From an uncultured Pelagibacteraceae bacterium (GTDB lineage Bacteria; Pseudomonadota; Alphaproteobacteria; Pelagibacterales; Pelagibacteraceae): 64,000 bases of DNA. The notes under the pieces were generated by a model that saw only the letters and a program-made list of their open reading frames with translations, was not told the origin of the DNA and did no database searches. Both the position numbers and the translations under genes were made by a program. Numbering within the stretch: position 1 is the stretch's first letter; each line of letters begins with the position of its first letter. The stretch spans positions 17,999-81,998 of the forward strand of contig CACKGK010000006.1 of NCBI GenBank assembly GCA_902599665.1. Reading direction: 5' to 3'. Below are positions 22,077 to 33,357 of the stretch, piece by piece.

Positions 22077-22800
22077 TTTTGCTCCTTGAGAGTTTTAAGA
22101 AAACTTCTTCTAGATTTGTTCTTCCGTGCTTATTAATCAAATCATCAGGCGTCCCTTGGTCTATAATCTCTCCATTTTTCATCATTAGCACTGATTTGCA
22201 CAATCGTGTTACTTCACTCATATTATGAGAGGCTAAAAGTACTGAGATTTTTTTTTCTTTTTTATATTCTTCTAAAAAAGTTCTAACAAAATCACCCACT
22301 TCTGGGTCTAAAGACGCTGTTGGCTCGTCAAGCAAAAGCACCCTTGGTTCATTAATTAAAGCTTTTGCTAAACTTACTCTATTTTTCTGACCAGAGGATA
22401 ATTCACCAGTAATACTATCCAATAATTCTTCTATTCTCAATTTTTCTGAAAGATATTCAATTCTCTCCTCAATATTTTGGACTTTATAAAGTTTAGCATA
22501 AACATTTAGATTTTGCTTTACAGTAAGCTTTTTTGGTAATTCAATATATGGAGATATAAAATTAATCATTTCGAGTATTTCAATTCTATGATTTTCAAGT
22601 TTAAGATTATTAATCAATATTTGTCCGCTTGTAGGTTTTAGCAAACCAAGCAACATTCCAATAGTTGTAGTTTTACCTGAGCCATTTGGTCCAAGCAAAC
22701 CTAGAATTTCATTTTCTTGAACATTAAAAGAAATACCTTTCACAGCTTGCTTTTTTCCATAATTTTTTTTTATATTTTTTACTTCAATTAAATTTTTCAT
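22063..22800 (-). CDS. ABC transporter ATP-binding protein
   Basis: GLLGPNGSGKTTTIGMLLGLLKPTSG Walker A, ELSSGQKNRVSLAKALINEPRVLLLDEPTASLDP. Confidence 0.95.
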   Translation of the reverse strand: MKNLIEVKNIKKNYGKKQAVKGISFNVQENEILGLLGPNGSGKTTTIGMLLGLLKPTSGQILINNLKLENHRIEILEMINFISPYIELPKKLTVKQNLNVYAKLYKVQNIEERIEYLSEKLRIEELLDSITGELSSGQKNRVSLAKALINEPRVLLLDEPTASLDPEVGDFVRTFLEEYKKEKKISVLLASHNMSEVTRLCKSVLMMKNGEIIDQGTPDDLINKHGRTNLEEVFLKLSRSKSEFN

Positions 22801-23728
22801 TTTTCGATGCCCTCAAAAGTCTATCGTTAATTGCCTCACCAATTTGAACATTTGGTATTTTCTCAACCGCAATTTTTTTATATCTATTTTTTTTTATTTT
22901 TCTTAATGTTTTGTATAAATTTTTTGCTGCCTCTTTTAAATTTTTAGTTTTACTTAAATAAAAATAATTTTTATTTTTTTTTTTCCTTTTTTTTATCAAA
23001 ATAAAAGCCTCATCATAATTATTTTTTTTGACATTTAGTCTCATAGGGATTCCAGGAGAATAATGCAATTTTCTACTACCTGGCATTTTTACATTTACTT
23101 CTTTTTTTTGATTATTTTTTGACGATTTGATAAATTTATAAATTGTTTTACTGTCTATACCTCCCAATCTAAGAATATTAGGCTTACCGACAAGATTTAT
23201 TATAGTAGACTCCAAACCTACCTTTGAAGATCCTCCTTCTAAAACAAATTTAATTTTATTCCCAAACTCATCAATTACGTCTTGTTTTGAAACTGGACTA
23301 ATACTTGATGAAATATTTGCACTCGGAGCTGCTAGAGGATAATCAATTTCTTTTAATATCTTTCTGGTTAAATGATGACTTGGAAATCTTACTGCTACCA
23401 GATTTGAGTTATTTGTGACTATTTTTGAAATTTTACTAGTCTTTTTAAGTTTCAAAACAAACGAAATTGCTCCTGGGCAAAATTTTTTGTAAAGCCTCCT
23501 GAAAACACTATTTAATTCACAATCCTTTTTTAATTGATTGATATTATGATAGTGAACAATTAAAGGATTACTTCTAGGCCTTTTTTTTAACTTAAATATT
23601 TTTGATACAGCATTTTTTGAGTAGGCATTTGCAGCCAACCCATAAACAGTTTCGGTGGGGATTGCTACACATTCATCATTATTCAAATATTTTATTGTTT
23701 TTTTGATATTTGAATCGTTAATTTTCAT
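22784..23728 (-). CDS. L-threonylcarbamoyladenylate synthase (Sua5/YrdC/TsaC, long form)
   Basis: IPTETVYGLAANAYSKNAVSKIFKLKKRPRSNPL; APSANISSSISP; C-terminal Sua5-type extension (MPGSRKLHYSPGIPM). Confidence 0.94.
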   Translation of the reverse strand: MKINDSNIKKTIKYLNNDECVAIPTETVYGLAANAYSKNAVSKIFKLKKRPRSNPLIVHYHNINQLKKDCELNSVFRRLYKKFCPGAISFVLKLKKTSKISKIVTNNSNLVAVRFPSHHLTRKILKEIDYPLAAPSANISSSISPVSKQDVIDEFGNKIKFVLEGGSSKVGLESTIINLVGKPNILRLGGIDSKTIYKFIKSSKNNQKKEVNVKMPGSRKLHYSPGIPMRLNVKKNNYDEAFILIKKRKKKNKNYFYLSKTKNLKEAAKNLYKTLRKIKKNRYKKIAVEKIPNVQIGEAINDRLLRASKNEKFN

Positions 23729-23748
23729 ATAATATCACCAACTAATAT

Positions 23749-24003
23749 ATGAATGAAAAAAATTTGCTAGATGATATTACATCAAAATCTTTAAATGAGC
23801 TTACGGATTTAGCTGATAAAATTATTAAAAATTTGGAAAATGAAATAAATTTAGAAAACAAATCAGAGGACTATGCAAATTTGATTAAAATAAATAAACT
23901 TATAGAAAAAAAATTTCAAAAAAACCTTAAAGAAATATCAGAAAAATCAAATTCAAAAATCAAAGAGATTAAATCAAAGAAAGATGGAAAAAAAACTAAA
24001 TAG
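23749..24003 (+). CDS. xseB: Exodeoxyribonuclease VII small subunit (likely)
   Basis: Small acidic/coiled ORF immediately upstream of ispA-dxs, the usual xseB position; limited motif support. Confidence 0.6.
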   Translation: MNEKNLLDDITSKSLNELTDLADKIIKNLENEINLENKSEDYANLIKINKLIEKKFQKNLKEISEKSNSKIKEIKSKKDGKKTK

Positions 24004-24853
24004 AATTGTTAAAAAAACTAACGATTATCTTTATCTATATTTTTCTAAAGAAAAAAATACAGATCTAATCAAACCGATGTTGTATGGACTTCTTCCTGGA
24101 GGAAAAAAAATAAGATCAAAAATATTATTTGATGTTGGTTCAATATTTAAAACAAATAAAAAAAATATCTTGCAAATAGCTGCTGCAGTAGAATGCATTC
24201 ATGCTTACTCACTCATTCATGATGATTTGCCCTGTATGGATAATGATAATTTAAGGAGAGGAAAGTTGACGACCCATAAAAAATTTAGTGAGTCCACAGC
24301 AATACTTGCAGGTAATTCTTTACTTACAATAGCTTTCCAAATTTTGAGCCAGAAAAAATTAAATTTAAGTGAAAAGAAGAAAATAAAATTAATAAACTTA
24401 CTATCAGAGAGTTCTGGTCATTCTGGTATAGCTGGAGGTCAATATCTAGATTTAAGTTATGAAAAAATAAAAAAAAATAAAAGACAAATTATTGATATGC
24501 AAATTAAGAAAACTGGTAGGCTTTTTAGTTTTTGTTGCGTGGCACCAATTATTATGTCAGATAAAATAAAATATTTACGAATGTTTAATAAAATTGGTAA
24601 TGAAATAGGCCTATTGTTCCAAATTGCTGATGATTTAATAGATTTAAAGGGAAAAACATCAAGCGTTGGAAAAAAAACTAGAAAAGATTTAAAAATGGGA
24701 AAAGCTACTTTAATAAGTTTACTAGGTACTAAAAATACTATTAAATATGCAAATGAACTGAAATTAAATATATTCAAAAGTTTAAATAAATTTGGAAAAA
24801 AAAGTAGAGATCTTAAAGAAACCATAAATTATATTTTAAGTAGAACAAAATGA
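23984..24853 (+). CDS. ispA: Polyprenyl synthetase, farnesyl/geranylgeranyl diphosphate synthase type
   Basis: [25 protein letters not shown] first Asp-rich motif; [12 protein letters not shown] second motif. Confidence 0.92.
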   Translation: MEKKLNRIVKKTNDYLYLYFSKEKNTDLIKPMLYGLLPGGKKIRSKILFDVGSIFKTNKKNILQIAAAVECIHAYSLIHDDLPCMDNDNLRRGKLTTHKKFSESTAILAGNSLLTIAFQILSQKKLNLSEKKKIKLINLLSESSGHSGIAGGQYLDLSYEKIKKNKRQIIDMQIKKTGRLFSFCCVAPIIMSDKIKYLRMFNKIGNEIGLLFQIADDLIDLKGKTSSVGKKTRKDLKMGKATLISLLGTKNTIKYANELKLNIFKSLNKFGKKSRDLKETINYILSRTK

Positions 24854-26763
24854 GTAGTAATTACAAATTTTTAAACAATGTCAATTTTCCAAGTGATATC
24901 AGAAAATTATCTCAATCTGAGATAAAAGCTTTGGCTGATGAGGTCAGGCAAGAATTAATTGACGTTGTCTCAGAAACTGGTGGACACCTAGGAGCTGGTC
25001 TTGGAGTTGTAGAGCTCACTGTGGTTTTGCATTATATATTTAATACTCCACATGATAAATTAATTTGGGATGTTGGGCACCAAACTTATCCTCATAAAAT
25101 ATTAACTGGTAGGAAAAATAAAATTAGAACACTAAGAAAAGGGAGGGGATTGTCTGGTTTTACAAAAAGATCAGAAAGCGAGTATGATCCTTTCGGCGCT
25201 GCTCATAGTTCAACTTCTATATCTTCGGCACTAGGGATGGCTGTTGCTAATAAATTGTCAAATAAATCTGATAATGTAATTGCAGTCATAGGTGATGGAG
25301 CGATAAGTGCTGGTATGGCATATGAGGCAATGAACAACGCAGGAGAAAGTAAGACAAAAATGATAGTCGTTTTAAACGACAATGACATGTCAATTGCAAA
25401 ACCTGTTGGAGCTATGAGAAAGTATCTTGCAAAAATTCTGTCTGGTAAGATTTATTTTAGTTTTAGAGAGACATTAAAATTAATCATATCTGCCTTCTCA
25501 AAAAGATTTAAAAACAAAGCAGGAAAAGCAGAGGATTTTTTAAGATCTGCAGTTACTGGTGGTACTTTATTTAATTCCATGGGATTTTATTACATTGGAC
25601 CAATAGATGGACATGATATTGATACGATGGTTTCTGTATTTAAAAATGCAAAAGAAATTAATTATGATGGTCCAATTTTAGTTCATGTAAAAACTGAAAA
25701 AGGAAAAGGTTATAAATTCGCAGAAAAATCTGAAGATAAATTCCATGGAGTTTCAAAATTTAATGTAAAAACAGGAGAACAGATAAAGTCTTCATCTAAT
25801 GCACCATCATATACAAAAGTATTTGCTAATACCTTAATCAAGCATGCTGAAAAGGATAGTAAAGTTGTTGGTATAACAGCAGCGATGCCATCAGGAACAG
25901 GTATGGATTTATTTGGAAAAAAATTTCCTAACAGAATGTTTGATGTTGGAATAGCAGAACAGCACGCAGTAACTTTTGCCGCTGGAATGGCTACAGAGGG
26001 ATTTAAACCTTATGCAGCAATATACTCAACTTTTCTTCAAAGAGCTTATGATCAAGTTGTTCATGATGTTGCAATTCAATCCCTGCCAGTAAGATTTGCA
26101 ATTGATAGAGCTGGACTAGTTGGTGCTGATGGACCAACACATGCAGGCTCGTTTGATATAACATACTTATCAACACTACCAAATTTTGTAGTAATGGCGG
26201 CTAGCGATGAAGCCGAACTTGTAAGAATGATCAATACCTCAATAGATATTAATGATAGACCCTCAGCTTTTAGATATCCAAGAGGAAATGGTATAGGGAT
26301 TGAATTACCAGAAATAAATGAAAAAATTGAGTTGGGTAAAGGAAAAATTATTAAAACTGGAAAAAAAGTTGTAATTTTAAATTTTGGTGCAAGACTTCAT
26401 GAGTGTATTTTAGCATCTGAAAATTTATCTAAAAAAGGAATTAATATTTCTATAATTGATGCAAGATTTGCAAAACCTTTAGATGAAAATTTAATCTGGC
26501 AAATTGCAACAGAGCATGAGGTTTTAATCACAATAGAGGAGGGCTCTATTGGTGGATTTGGATCTCATGTTAGTCAGTTTCTCAGTGAAAAAAATCTTCT
26601 AGATAGCAATTTAAAATTTAGATCAATGATATTACCTGACAGATTTATAGATCATGATAAACCCGAATTAATGTATAAATTTGCAAATCTTGACTCAATT
26701 GGAATTGAAAATAAGATTTTAGATACATTAAATTCAAAAGTTTTAATAAAAAAATCTAATTAA
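24850..26763 (+). CDS. dxs: 1-deoxy-D-xylulose-5-phosphate synthase
   Basis: [60 protein letters not shown]. Confidence 0.97.
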   Translation: MSSNYKFLNNVNFPSDIRKLSQSEIKALADEVRQELIDVVSETGGHLGAGLGVVELTVVLHYIFNTPHDKLIWDVGHQTYPHKILTGRKNKIRTLRKGRGLSGFTKRSESEYDPFGAAHSSTSISSALGMAVANKLSNKSDNVIAVIGDGAISAGMAYEAMNNAGESKTKMIVVLNDNDMSIAKPVGAMRKYLAKILSGKIYFSFRETLKLIISAFSKRFKNKAGKAEDFLRSAVTGGTLFNSMGFYYIGPIDGHDIDTMVSVFKNAKEINYDGPILVHVKTEKGKGYKFAEKSEDKFHGVSKFNVKTGEQIKSSSNAPSYTKVFANTLIKHAEKDSKVVGITAAMPSGTGMDLFGKKFPNRMFDVGIAEQHAVTFAAGMATEGFKPYAAIYSTFLQRAYDQVVHDVAIQSLPVRFAIDRAGLVGADGPTHAGSFDITYLSTLPNFVVMAASDEAELVRMINTSIDINDRPSAFRYPRGNGIGIELPEINEKIELGKGKIIKTGKKVVILNFGARLHECILASENLSKKGINISIIDARFAKPLDENLIWQIATEHEVLITIEEGSIGGFGSHVSQFLSEKNLLDSNLKFRSMILPDRFIDHDKPELMYKFANLDSIGIENKILDTLNSKVLIKKSN

Positions 26764-27845
26764 ATTTTGTTTTGAGCAGTGTTCATTAAATAGTGATCAA
26801 GTATTACACAATGCATCATAGCTTCTCCTATAGGAACCGCTCTGATTCCTACACATGGGTCATGTCTACCTTTAACAGATATTGTTGTATTCTTACCAAA
26901 TTTATCAATTGTTTTTCTAGATGATAAGATCGATGATGTTGGTTTAACAGCAAATGAAATTTTTATTTCTTGCCCTGTTGAAATACCTCCCAAAATTCCA
27001 CCAGCATTATTTGATTTAAAACTAGTTTTACCTTTTCTTTGTAAAATCTCATCAGAGTTTTCTTCCCCAGTTAGCATAGCTGAATCCATTCCTGATCCAA
27101 TATTTACACCCTTTACAGCATTAATGCTCATCATTGCTGCTGCTAAATCCATATCTAATTTGGAATATATTGGCGCTCCAAGTCCTAAAGGCACTCCTCT
27201 TGCTCTTATCTCAATTATTGCTCCACAAGATGAACCAGCTTTTCTTATGCCAAGTAAATATTTTTCCCAGAGCTTAATTGCAGATTTGTCAGGACAAAAA
27301 AATGGATTTGCAGATATAGTTTTGTCTTTCCATTTGTTTATATCACACCCTAAAATTCCTAATTGTATAACAGCACCGACTGCTTGATATTTAGCACCAA
27401 TCTTATTTTTCAAAACTACTTTTGCAATTGCCCCTGCTGCAACTCTTGCTGCAGTCTCACGGGCTGATTGTCTTCCACCTCCTCTATAATCCCGAATTCC
27501 ATACTTTTTAAAATAAGTGTAATCTGCATGTCCTGGTCGAAATTTGTTCTTTATTGTCTCATAATCTCTAGATCTCATGTCTTTGTTATAAATTATTAAA
27601 GATATCGGAGTTCCAGTAGTTTTTCCCTCAAAAACACCAGATAAAATATTAATTTTGTCATCCTCTTTTCTTTGTGTTGTGAATTTAGATTGACCTGGTT
27701 TTCGTTTATTAAGTTCTTTTTGAATATCACTTTCCTTTATTGGAACATTTGGTGGGCATCCGTCTACAACACACCCAATTGCAGGACCATGAGACTCTCC
27801 CCAAGTAGTAAATCTAAATATCTTTCCAAAAGTATTAAATGACAT
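26760..27845 (-). CDS. aroC: Chorismate synthase
   Basis: [59 protein letters not shown]. Confidence 0.98.
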   Translation of the reverse strand: MSFNTFGKIFRFTTWGESHGPAIGCVVDGCPPNVPIKESDIQKELNKRKPGQSKFTTQRKEDDKINILSGVFEGKTTGTPISLIIYNKDMRSRDYETIKNKFRPGHADYTYFKKYGIRDYRGGGRQSARETAARVAAGAIAKVVLKNKIGAKYQAVGAVIQLGILGCDINKWKDKTISANPFFCPDKSAIKLWEKYLLGIRKAGSSCGAIIEIRARGVPLGLGAPIYSKLDMDLAAAMMSINAVKGVNIGSGMDSAMLTGEENSDEILQRKGKTSFKSNNAGGILGGISTGQEIKISFAVKPTSSILSSRKTIDKFGKNTTISVKGRHDPCVGIRAVPIGEAMMHCVILDHYLMNTAQNKI

Positions 27846-27877
27846 TATCTTACTGTATAAATTATTTTTTTAAAATT

Positions 27878-28501
27878 ATGAACGAAAAAAACTCACTTGG
27901 ATTAAATCTTTGCTTTAAAGATCATAATAACCCAATAAAACTTTTTGAAGAATGGTTCAATAAAGCAAAAAAAACTGAAATTAATGACCCAAATGCGTTT
28001 GCTGTAGGCACTGTTAATAAAAAAGGATTTCCAACAGTCAGAATGGTTCTTCTTAAAGATTTTGATAAAAATGGTTTCGTTTTTTATACAAATTTAAAAA
28101 GTGATAAAAGTAAAGCCATTAAAAATTCTTCAAAAATTTCCATGTGTTTTCATTGGAAAAGCCTACAAAGACAAATTAGGGTAGTTGGTATTGCATCTAA
28201 AGTTTCAAAAAAAGAAGCTGATGATTATTATAAATCAAGAGCATATGGAAGTAGAATTGGTGCTTGGGCTTCACAACAGAGTAGCATTTTAAAAAAAAGA
28301 GATGATTTATATAAATCTATAAAAGAATTTAAAAAAAAATTCCCAAATCAAAAAAAAGTACCACGACCAGAATACTGGTCAGGCTGGAGAATAAAACCTA
28401 AAGAAATAGAATTCTGGCTTGATGGTCAAAATCGAATTCATGAAAGATTGAAATACATTAGAAAAACTAAAAGTTGGAAAAAAGTATTGCTAAGCCCTTA
28501 G
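27878..28501 (+). CDS. pdxH: Pyridoxamine 5'-phosphate oxidase
   Basis: FPTVRMVLLKDFDKNGFVFYTNLKSDKSKA, SRIGAWASQQSS, PEYWSGWRIKPKEIEFW. ATG at 27878 avoids overlap with aroC. Confidence 0.95.
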   Translation: MNEKNSLGLNLCFKDHNNPIKLFEEWFNKAKKTEINDPNAFAVGTVNKKGFPTVRMVLLKDFDKNGFVFYTNLKSDKSKAIKNSSKISMCFHWKSLQRQIRVVGIASKVSKKEADDYYKSRAYGSRIGAWASQQSSILKKRDDLYKSIKEFKKKFPNQKKVPRPEYWSGWRIKPKEIEFWLDGQNRIHERLKYIRKTKSWKKVLLSP

Positions 28502-29511
28502 AAATTTCTCTCTATACTAAAAGATGTTAAATTTTTAAGAACATTTTTTTCATTAGACTCCTCAAATACACTTAAAGAATTAGAAGCTAAATTTATATAA
28601 TGCTCTGCTTTTTTATAACACTCATTAATTATGTTATTTTTTTTTATTAGATTTAGAACATATTCTAAATCTTTCTTTTCACGAATTTGTTTTTCAAATA
28701 AAGATTTTAATTTTTCTTTTTCAACATTATCTAATTTTTGATAAAGTAGAATTATAGGTAAAGTTACTTTTCCCTCATAAAAATCATTACCAATGTTTTT
28801 TCCAAATAATTTTAATTCAGAATTATAATCCAATGTGTCATCTGCAATTTGAAATGTGAGACCTAGGTTTTTTCCATAAAATTCTAAAGCATTTTTAAAT
28901 TTTAAATCTTTTTCTGAAATAATTGCTCCAACTTTAGTAGCTGCTGCAAATAATGATGCAGTCTTTGAGGAAATAATATTAAGATATGTCTCCTCTAACA
29001 TGTCTATTTCTTTATTATGTTGCAATTGCAGAACTTCACCTTGAGCAATTTCTGATGATGTGTTAGCCAAAAGTTTAAGTAATTCTAAATTTCCATCTTC
29101 AACCATCATTTCAAAACATTTGCTTAAGAGATAATCACCCACTAAAATTGATGAGTGATTTCCCCAGATCTTATTTAAGGTCTTTTTTCCTCTTCTAATT
29201 TTAGAGTTATCAATTACATCATCGTGCATTAAAGTTGCTGCATGGATTAATTCAACACATGCAGCCAGATTAACATCTCTTAATCCTTTCTCGTATCCAC
29301 AAATTTTTGAGCATTGCAATGTTAATAGAGCTCTAAGTCTTTTACCTCCAGTGCTTAAATGATATTTTGTCATCTTTTGAACTAACTCAACTTTACTTGC
29401 TAATCTGGAAATAATTTTTTCTTCAACTAGAATCAACTTATCTTCAACTGAGTTTTTTAAGTCAGTATAAGAATTATTAATTTGTTTTTTAAGCTGTATT
29501 ACAGTTCCCAT
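28498..29511 (-). CDS. ispB: Long-chain polyprenyl (octaprenyl-type) diphosphate synthase
   Basis: ELIHAATLMHDDVIDNSKIRRGKKTLNKIWGNHSSILVGDYLLSKCF; FQIADDTLDYNS. Confidence 0.93.
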   Translation of the reverse strand: MGTVIQLKKQINNSYTDLKNSVEDKLILVEEKIISRLASKVELVQKMTKYHLSTGGKRLRALLTLQCSKICGYEKGLRDVNLAACVELIHAATLMHDDVIDNSKIRRGKKTLNKIWGNHSSILVGDYLLSKCFEMMVEDGNLELLKLLANTSSEIAQGEVLQLQHNKEIDMLEETYLNIISSKTASLFAAATKVGAIISEKDLKFKNALEFYGKNLGLTFQIADDTLDYNSELKLFGKNIGNDFYEGKVTLPIILLYQKLDNVEKEKLKSLFEKQIREKKDLEYVLNLIKKNNIINECYKKAEHYINLASNSLSVFEESNEKNVLKNLTSFSIERNF

Positions 29512-29621
29512 GTTTTAAAACTATTATATACAAATTATTAATATACTTATCAATTGACGCACCTTATTCTTTAATTATAACTAGGGTTTATAATATATTT
29601 AAAAAACTTATAAAAATTTTA

Positions 29622-30431
29622 ATGTTTTCATTTTTAAAAAAAAAAAAAGTAATTAGTCATCTTAAACTATCAGGCGTTATAGGAAATGTTGGAAAATTTA
29701 GACAAGGAATAGATTATTCAAGCCAGGAAGAAATAATTAAAAAAGCTTTCTCACTAAAAAAAGCATTAGTAGTAGCAATTACAATAAACTCACCAGGAGG
29801 ATCTCCAGTTCAATCACATCTGATATATAAACTTATTAAGGAACAATCAAAAAAAACAAAAAAAAAAGTGATTGTCTTTGCTGAAGATGTGGCTGCATCT
29901 GGTGGATACCTTATCGCTTGTGCTGGTGATGAGATATATGCAAACTCAAGTTCGATAATAGGATCAATTGGTGTTATTTCTGCATCATTCGGATTTAAAA
30001 ACTTAATAGAAAAAATTGGAATTCAAAGAAGAGTATATACAGCAGGAAAGAATAAAAGTACTTTAGACCCTTTTCTTGATGAAAAAGAAGAGGATATAAA
30101 TCGGTTAAAAAATATTCAATTAGAAATTCATCAGGACTTTATTGATGTCGTTGAGGAGAGTAGAAAAGAAAAACTAAACAAAAACTCTGGTATTGAACTT
30201 TTTTCAGGTGAGTTTTGGGCTGGAAAAAAAGCAAAAGAATTAGGTTTAATAGATGGTTTGGGTAATGCAGAGCAAATATTAAGAAAAAAATTTGGAGATC
30301 AAATTGAGATTAAGAAGTTTGAAAAATCTAAGGGATGGTTGTCAAAAAAATTATCATCCTCAGAAAATTATGCTGAGAAGATTTTAAGTGTGTTGGAGGA
30401 GAGATCAATCTGGCAAAGATATGGCCTCTAA
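29622..30431 (+). CDS. S49 family (SppA/SohB-like) signal peptide peptidase
   Basis: [60 protein letters not shown]. Confidence 0.92.
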   Translation: MFSFLKKKKVISHLKLSGVIGNVGKFRQGIDYSSQEEIIKKAFSLKKALVVAITINSPGGSPVQSHLIYKLIKEQSKKTKKKVIVFAEDVAASGGYLIACAGDEIYANSSSIIGSIGVISASFGFKNLIEKIGIQRRVYTAGKNKSTLDPFLDEKEEDINRLKNIQLEIHQDFIDVVEESRKEKLNKNSGIELFSGEFWAGKKAKELGLIDGLGNAEQILRKKFGDQIEIKKFEKSKGWLSKKLSSSENYAEKILSVLEERSIWQRYGL

Positions 30432-31293
30432 AATAAAAAAAAATAATTTTTCTTTTCAAGATACAATTTTTAATTTGCAAAAATTTTGGGCAAAAAAAGG
30501 TTGTGTAATATTACAACCGTACGATCTCGAAGTAGGAGCTGGAACATTTCATCCTGCAACCACTCTTAGATCTCTAGGCCCAAAACCATGGAAAACTGCA
30601 TATGTCCAACCATCACGTAGACCTACTGATGGACGATATGGAGACAATCCAAATAGATTACAACATTATTATCAATTTCAAGTTTTAATAAAACCTTCTC
30701 CAAAAGGTATTAAAAAAATGTATTTAAATAGTTTAAATTCGATTGGAATTAATCATGAAGATCATGATATTAGATTTGTAGAAGATGACTGGGAAAGCCC
30801 TACTTTAGGAGCCGCAGGCCTTGGATGGGAAGTTTGGTGTGATGGAATGGAAGTTACACAATTTACTTATTTTCAACAAATGGCTGGTATTGAATGTAAT
30901 CCTGTGTCTGTAGAAATTACTTATGGTTTGGAAAGATTGTGTATGTTTATTCAAGATAAAAAAAATGTTTTTGATTTGAATTGGAATAATGAGGGCATCT
31001 TATACAGGGATGTTTTCCATCAATCAGAAAAAGAATTTTCAGCTTATAATTTTGAATATGCCAATACTGATAATTTATTTAAAATATTTGATATGCTTGA
31101 AGAAGAAACAAAATTATTAGTTGAAAAAAAGATTTCACTTCCAGCATACGATCAATGTTTAAAATGTAGCCATGTATTTAATATTCTAGATGCTAGAGGG
31201 GTGATTAGTGTAGCACAAAGGGCTGAATATATTGCAAGGATAAGGGAACTAACTAAATCAATTGGGAAAGTTTGGATTGAAAGCCAAAGTTAA
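30421..31293 (+). CDS. glyQ: Glycine--tRNA ligase alpha subunit
   Basis: [47 protein letters not shown]; likely start ATG at 30421. Confidence 0.97.
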   Translation: MASKIKKNNFSFQDTIFNLQKFWAKKGCVILQPYDLEVGAGTFHPATTLRSLGPKPWKTAYVQPSRRPTDGRYGDNPNRLQHYYQFQVLIKPSPKGIKKMYLNSLNSIGINHEDHDIRFVEDDWESPTLGAAGLGWEVWCDGMEVTQFTYFQQMAGIECNPVSVEITYGLERLCMFIQDKKNVFDLNWNNEGILYRDVFHQSEKEFSAYNFEYANTDNLFKIFDMLEEETKLLVEKKISLPAYDQCLKCSHVFNILDARGVISVAQRAEYIARIRELTKSIGKVWIESQS

Positions 31294-33356
31294 TGTCAGA
31301 ATTATTTGTAGAGCTATTTAGTGAGGAAATTCCTGCAAAGCTTCAAATTAATGCAAGGAATGAGTTAAAAAAAAATGTTAAAAATTTTTTTATTGATAAC
31401 CAAATTAAATTTAACGAAAATTTCAACGTTTATTCAACACCAAATAGACTAGTTCTACATATTGATAAAATCCCTAATGAAATTAAACTTAACTCACAAG
31501 AAATAAGAGGTCCAAATGTTAATGCTCCTGAAAAAGCTTTAGAGGGATTTATTAGATCTAACAATACAACATTAGAAAAAATCTTTAAAAAAAGTACTGA
31601 TAAAGGTGAATTCTACTTTTTTAAAAAAGAGTCTAGAAAAATAAAAGTTTCAGATTTATTAGAAAAAAATTTAAGTGAAATCTTAACAAAGATAACTTGG
31701 AATAAATCAATGAAATGGGCAAATTATGATCTTTACTGGGGAAGACCTCTTAAATCCATTTTAGCAATATTTAATAAAAAACCCCTTAATTTTGTTTTTA
31801 ACCACATAAAAAGCTCTAACAAAACTTTTATAGATAAATCACTAGAGGAAGGTTTAAAAATTTTTGACGACTTTAATTCATATTTAAAATTTTTTAAACA
31901 AAAAGGTATTTTAATTGACCAAGATTTAAGAAAAAAAATAATACAGAGTAAAATTAACGAAATAATTAATAAAAAAAATTTAAAAATTGAACAAAATGAT
32001 AGGCTTATAGATGAAATAGTAAATATAGTTGAAAAACCAACAGTAATTGTTTGTGATTTTGACAAAAAATTTTTGAATGTACCTAGTGAAATATTGATTA
32101 CGACTATGCAGAGTCATCAAAAATATTTACCAACTTTTGATAAAAAAAATAATCTTACAAATAATTTTTTTGTAGTTTCAGATATAAAAGACAATAAAGG
32201 GTTTGTTAAATTAGGAAATGAGAGAGTGATTGAGGCAAGATTAAGCGATGCCGAGTTCTTTTGGGAAAAAAATAAAACTCAAAATTTAGTTAAACAAGTA
32301 GATAAATTAAAAAATATAAATTATTTTAAAGGTTTAGGATCCTACTTTGATAAAATTCAAAGAATGAGAAAGTTATCATCATTAATTTCTGATGATTTTT
32401 TAATTAGTAAAGATAAAATTGAAATAGCCTCATCAATTTGTAAAGTTGATTTAATGTCTGATCTTGTTGGAGAGTTCCCAGAACTCCAAGGTATTGTTGG
32501 TGGTCACTTTGCAAAGTTTCAAGGCTTTGATAAAGAAGTTTGCCTTGCTGTATCTGAACAATATTTGCCTAACGGGATGGAAAGCAAACTACCAAAAAAA
32601 ATGTACAGTGTTGCTTTATCGTTAAGTGATAAGCTAGATTCATTAGTAGGCTTTTTTGGAATAAATCTGAAACCCACTAGTTCAAAAGACCCATATGCAA
32701 TAAGAAGAATGGCTATAAGTCTTGTAAGACTAATTGTTGAAAATGAAACAAAAATCAAATTAAAAGATTTAATTGTTTACACCTGTTCAGCATATAGAGA
32801 TCAGGGCTATGATTTTGACGCCAAAAAAATACAAAACGAATTAAGCGATTTCATAATTGAAAGATTAAAAAATTATTTAAAAGAAAAAAAAATAAGACAA
32901 GATATAATTGAAAGCTCAACATTTTTGCTTGGATTGGATGATTTATTAAAGGCTTATAAAAAATCTTTATGTTTAAATAAAAATATTAAAAAAGAAATCG
33001 GTTTTGAAACTATTGCAGTATACAAAAGATCTTCAAATATATTAAATACTGAAGAAAAAATATCTATTGAAACTCTTGGTTTTGCAGATCCAGGCTTATT
33101 TAAAAATGATTATGAGAAAAAATTATATAAAAAAATAAATGATATAAGAAAATATTTTTTGAGTATTGGAAAAGATGAAAATTACGAAGAAAGTCTAAAA
33201 ATTTTATCAGGCATTAAGAATGAGGTAAACGATTTTTTCGATAATGTAATTGTTAATGATGAAGATATAATAATTAAAAAAAATAGATTAGAATTATTAA
33301 ATATGTTGTGTAAAACTTTTGATAACTATTTTAATTTTTCAAAAATAGAAGCTTAG
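31293..33356 (+). CDS. glyS: Glycine--tRNA ligase beta subunit
   Basis: FVELFSEEIPAKLQ; TTMQSHQKYLPTFD; KPTSSKDPYAIRRMAISLVRL; adjacent to glyQ. Confidence 0.97.
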   Translation: MSELFVELFSEEIPAKLQINARNELKKNVKNFFIDNQIKFNENFNVYSTPNRLVLHIDKIPNEIKLNSQEIRGPNVNAPEKALEGFIRSNNTTLEKIFKKSTDKGEFYFFKKESRKIKVSDLLEKNLSEILTKITWNKSMKWANYDLYWGRPLKSILAIFNKKPLNFVFNHIKSSNKTFIDKSLEEGLKIFDDFNSYLKFFKQKGILIDQDLRKKIIQSKINEIINKKNLKIEQNDRLIDEIVNIVEKPTVIVCDFDKKFLNVPSEILITTMQSHQKYLPTFDKKNNLTNNFFVVSDIKDNKGFVKLGNERVIEARLSDAEFFWEKNKTQNLVKQVDKLKNINYFKGLGSYFDKIQRMRKLSSLISDDFLISKDKIEIASSICKVDLMSDLVGEFPELQGIVGGHFAKFQGFDKEVCLAVSEQYLPNGMESKLPKKMYSVALSLSDKLDSLVGFFGINLKPTSSKDPYAIRRMAISLVRLIVENETKIKLKDLIVYTCSAYRDQGYDFDAKKIQNELSDFIIERLKNYLKEKKIRQDIIESSTFLLGLDDLLKAYKKSLCLNKNIKKEIGFETIAVYKRSSNILNTEEKISIETLGFADPGLFKNDYEKKLYKKINDIRKYFLSIGKDENYEESLKILSGIKNEVNDFFDNVIVNDEDIIIKKNRLELLNMLCKTFDNYFNFSKIEA

Positions 33357-33357
33357 T

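Noticed and set aside
24457-24825. Minus-strand hydrophobic ORF
   Set aside because: Antisense to ispA; no supporting motifs or initiation signals.
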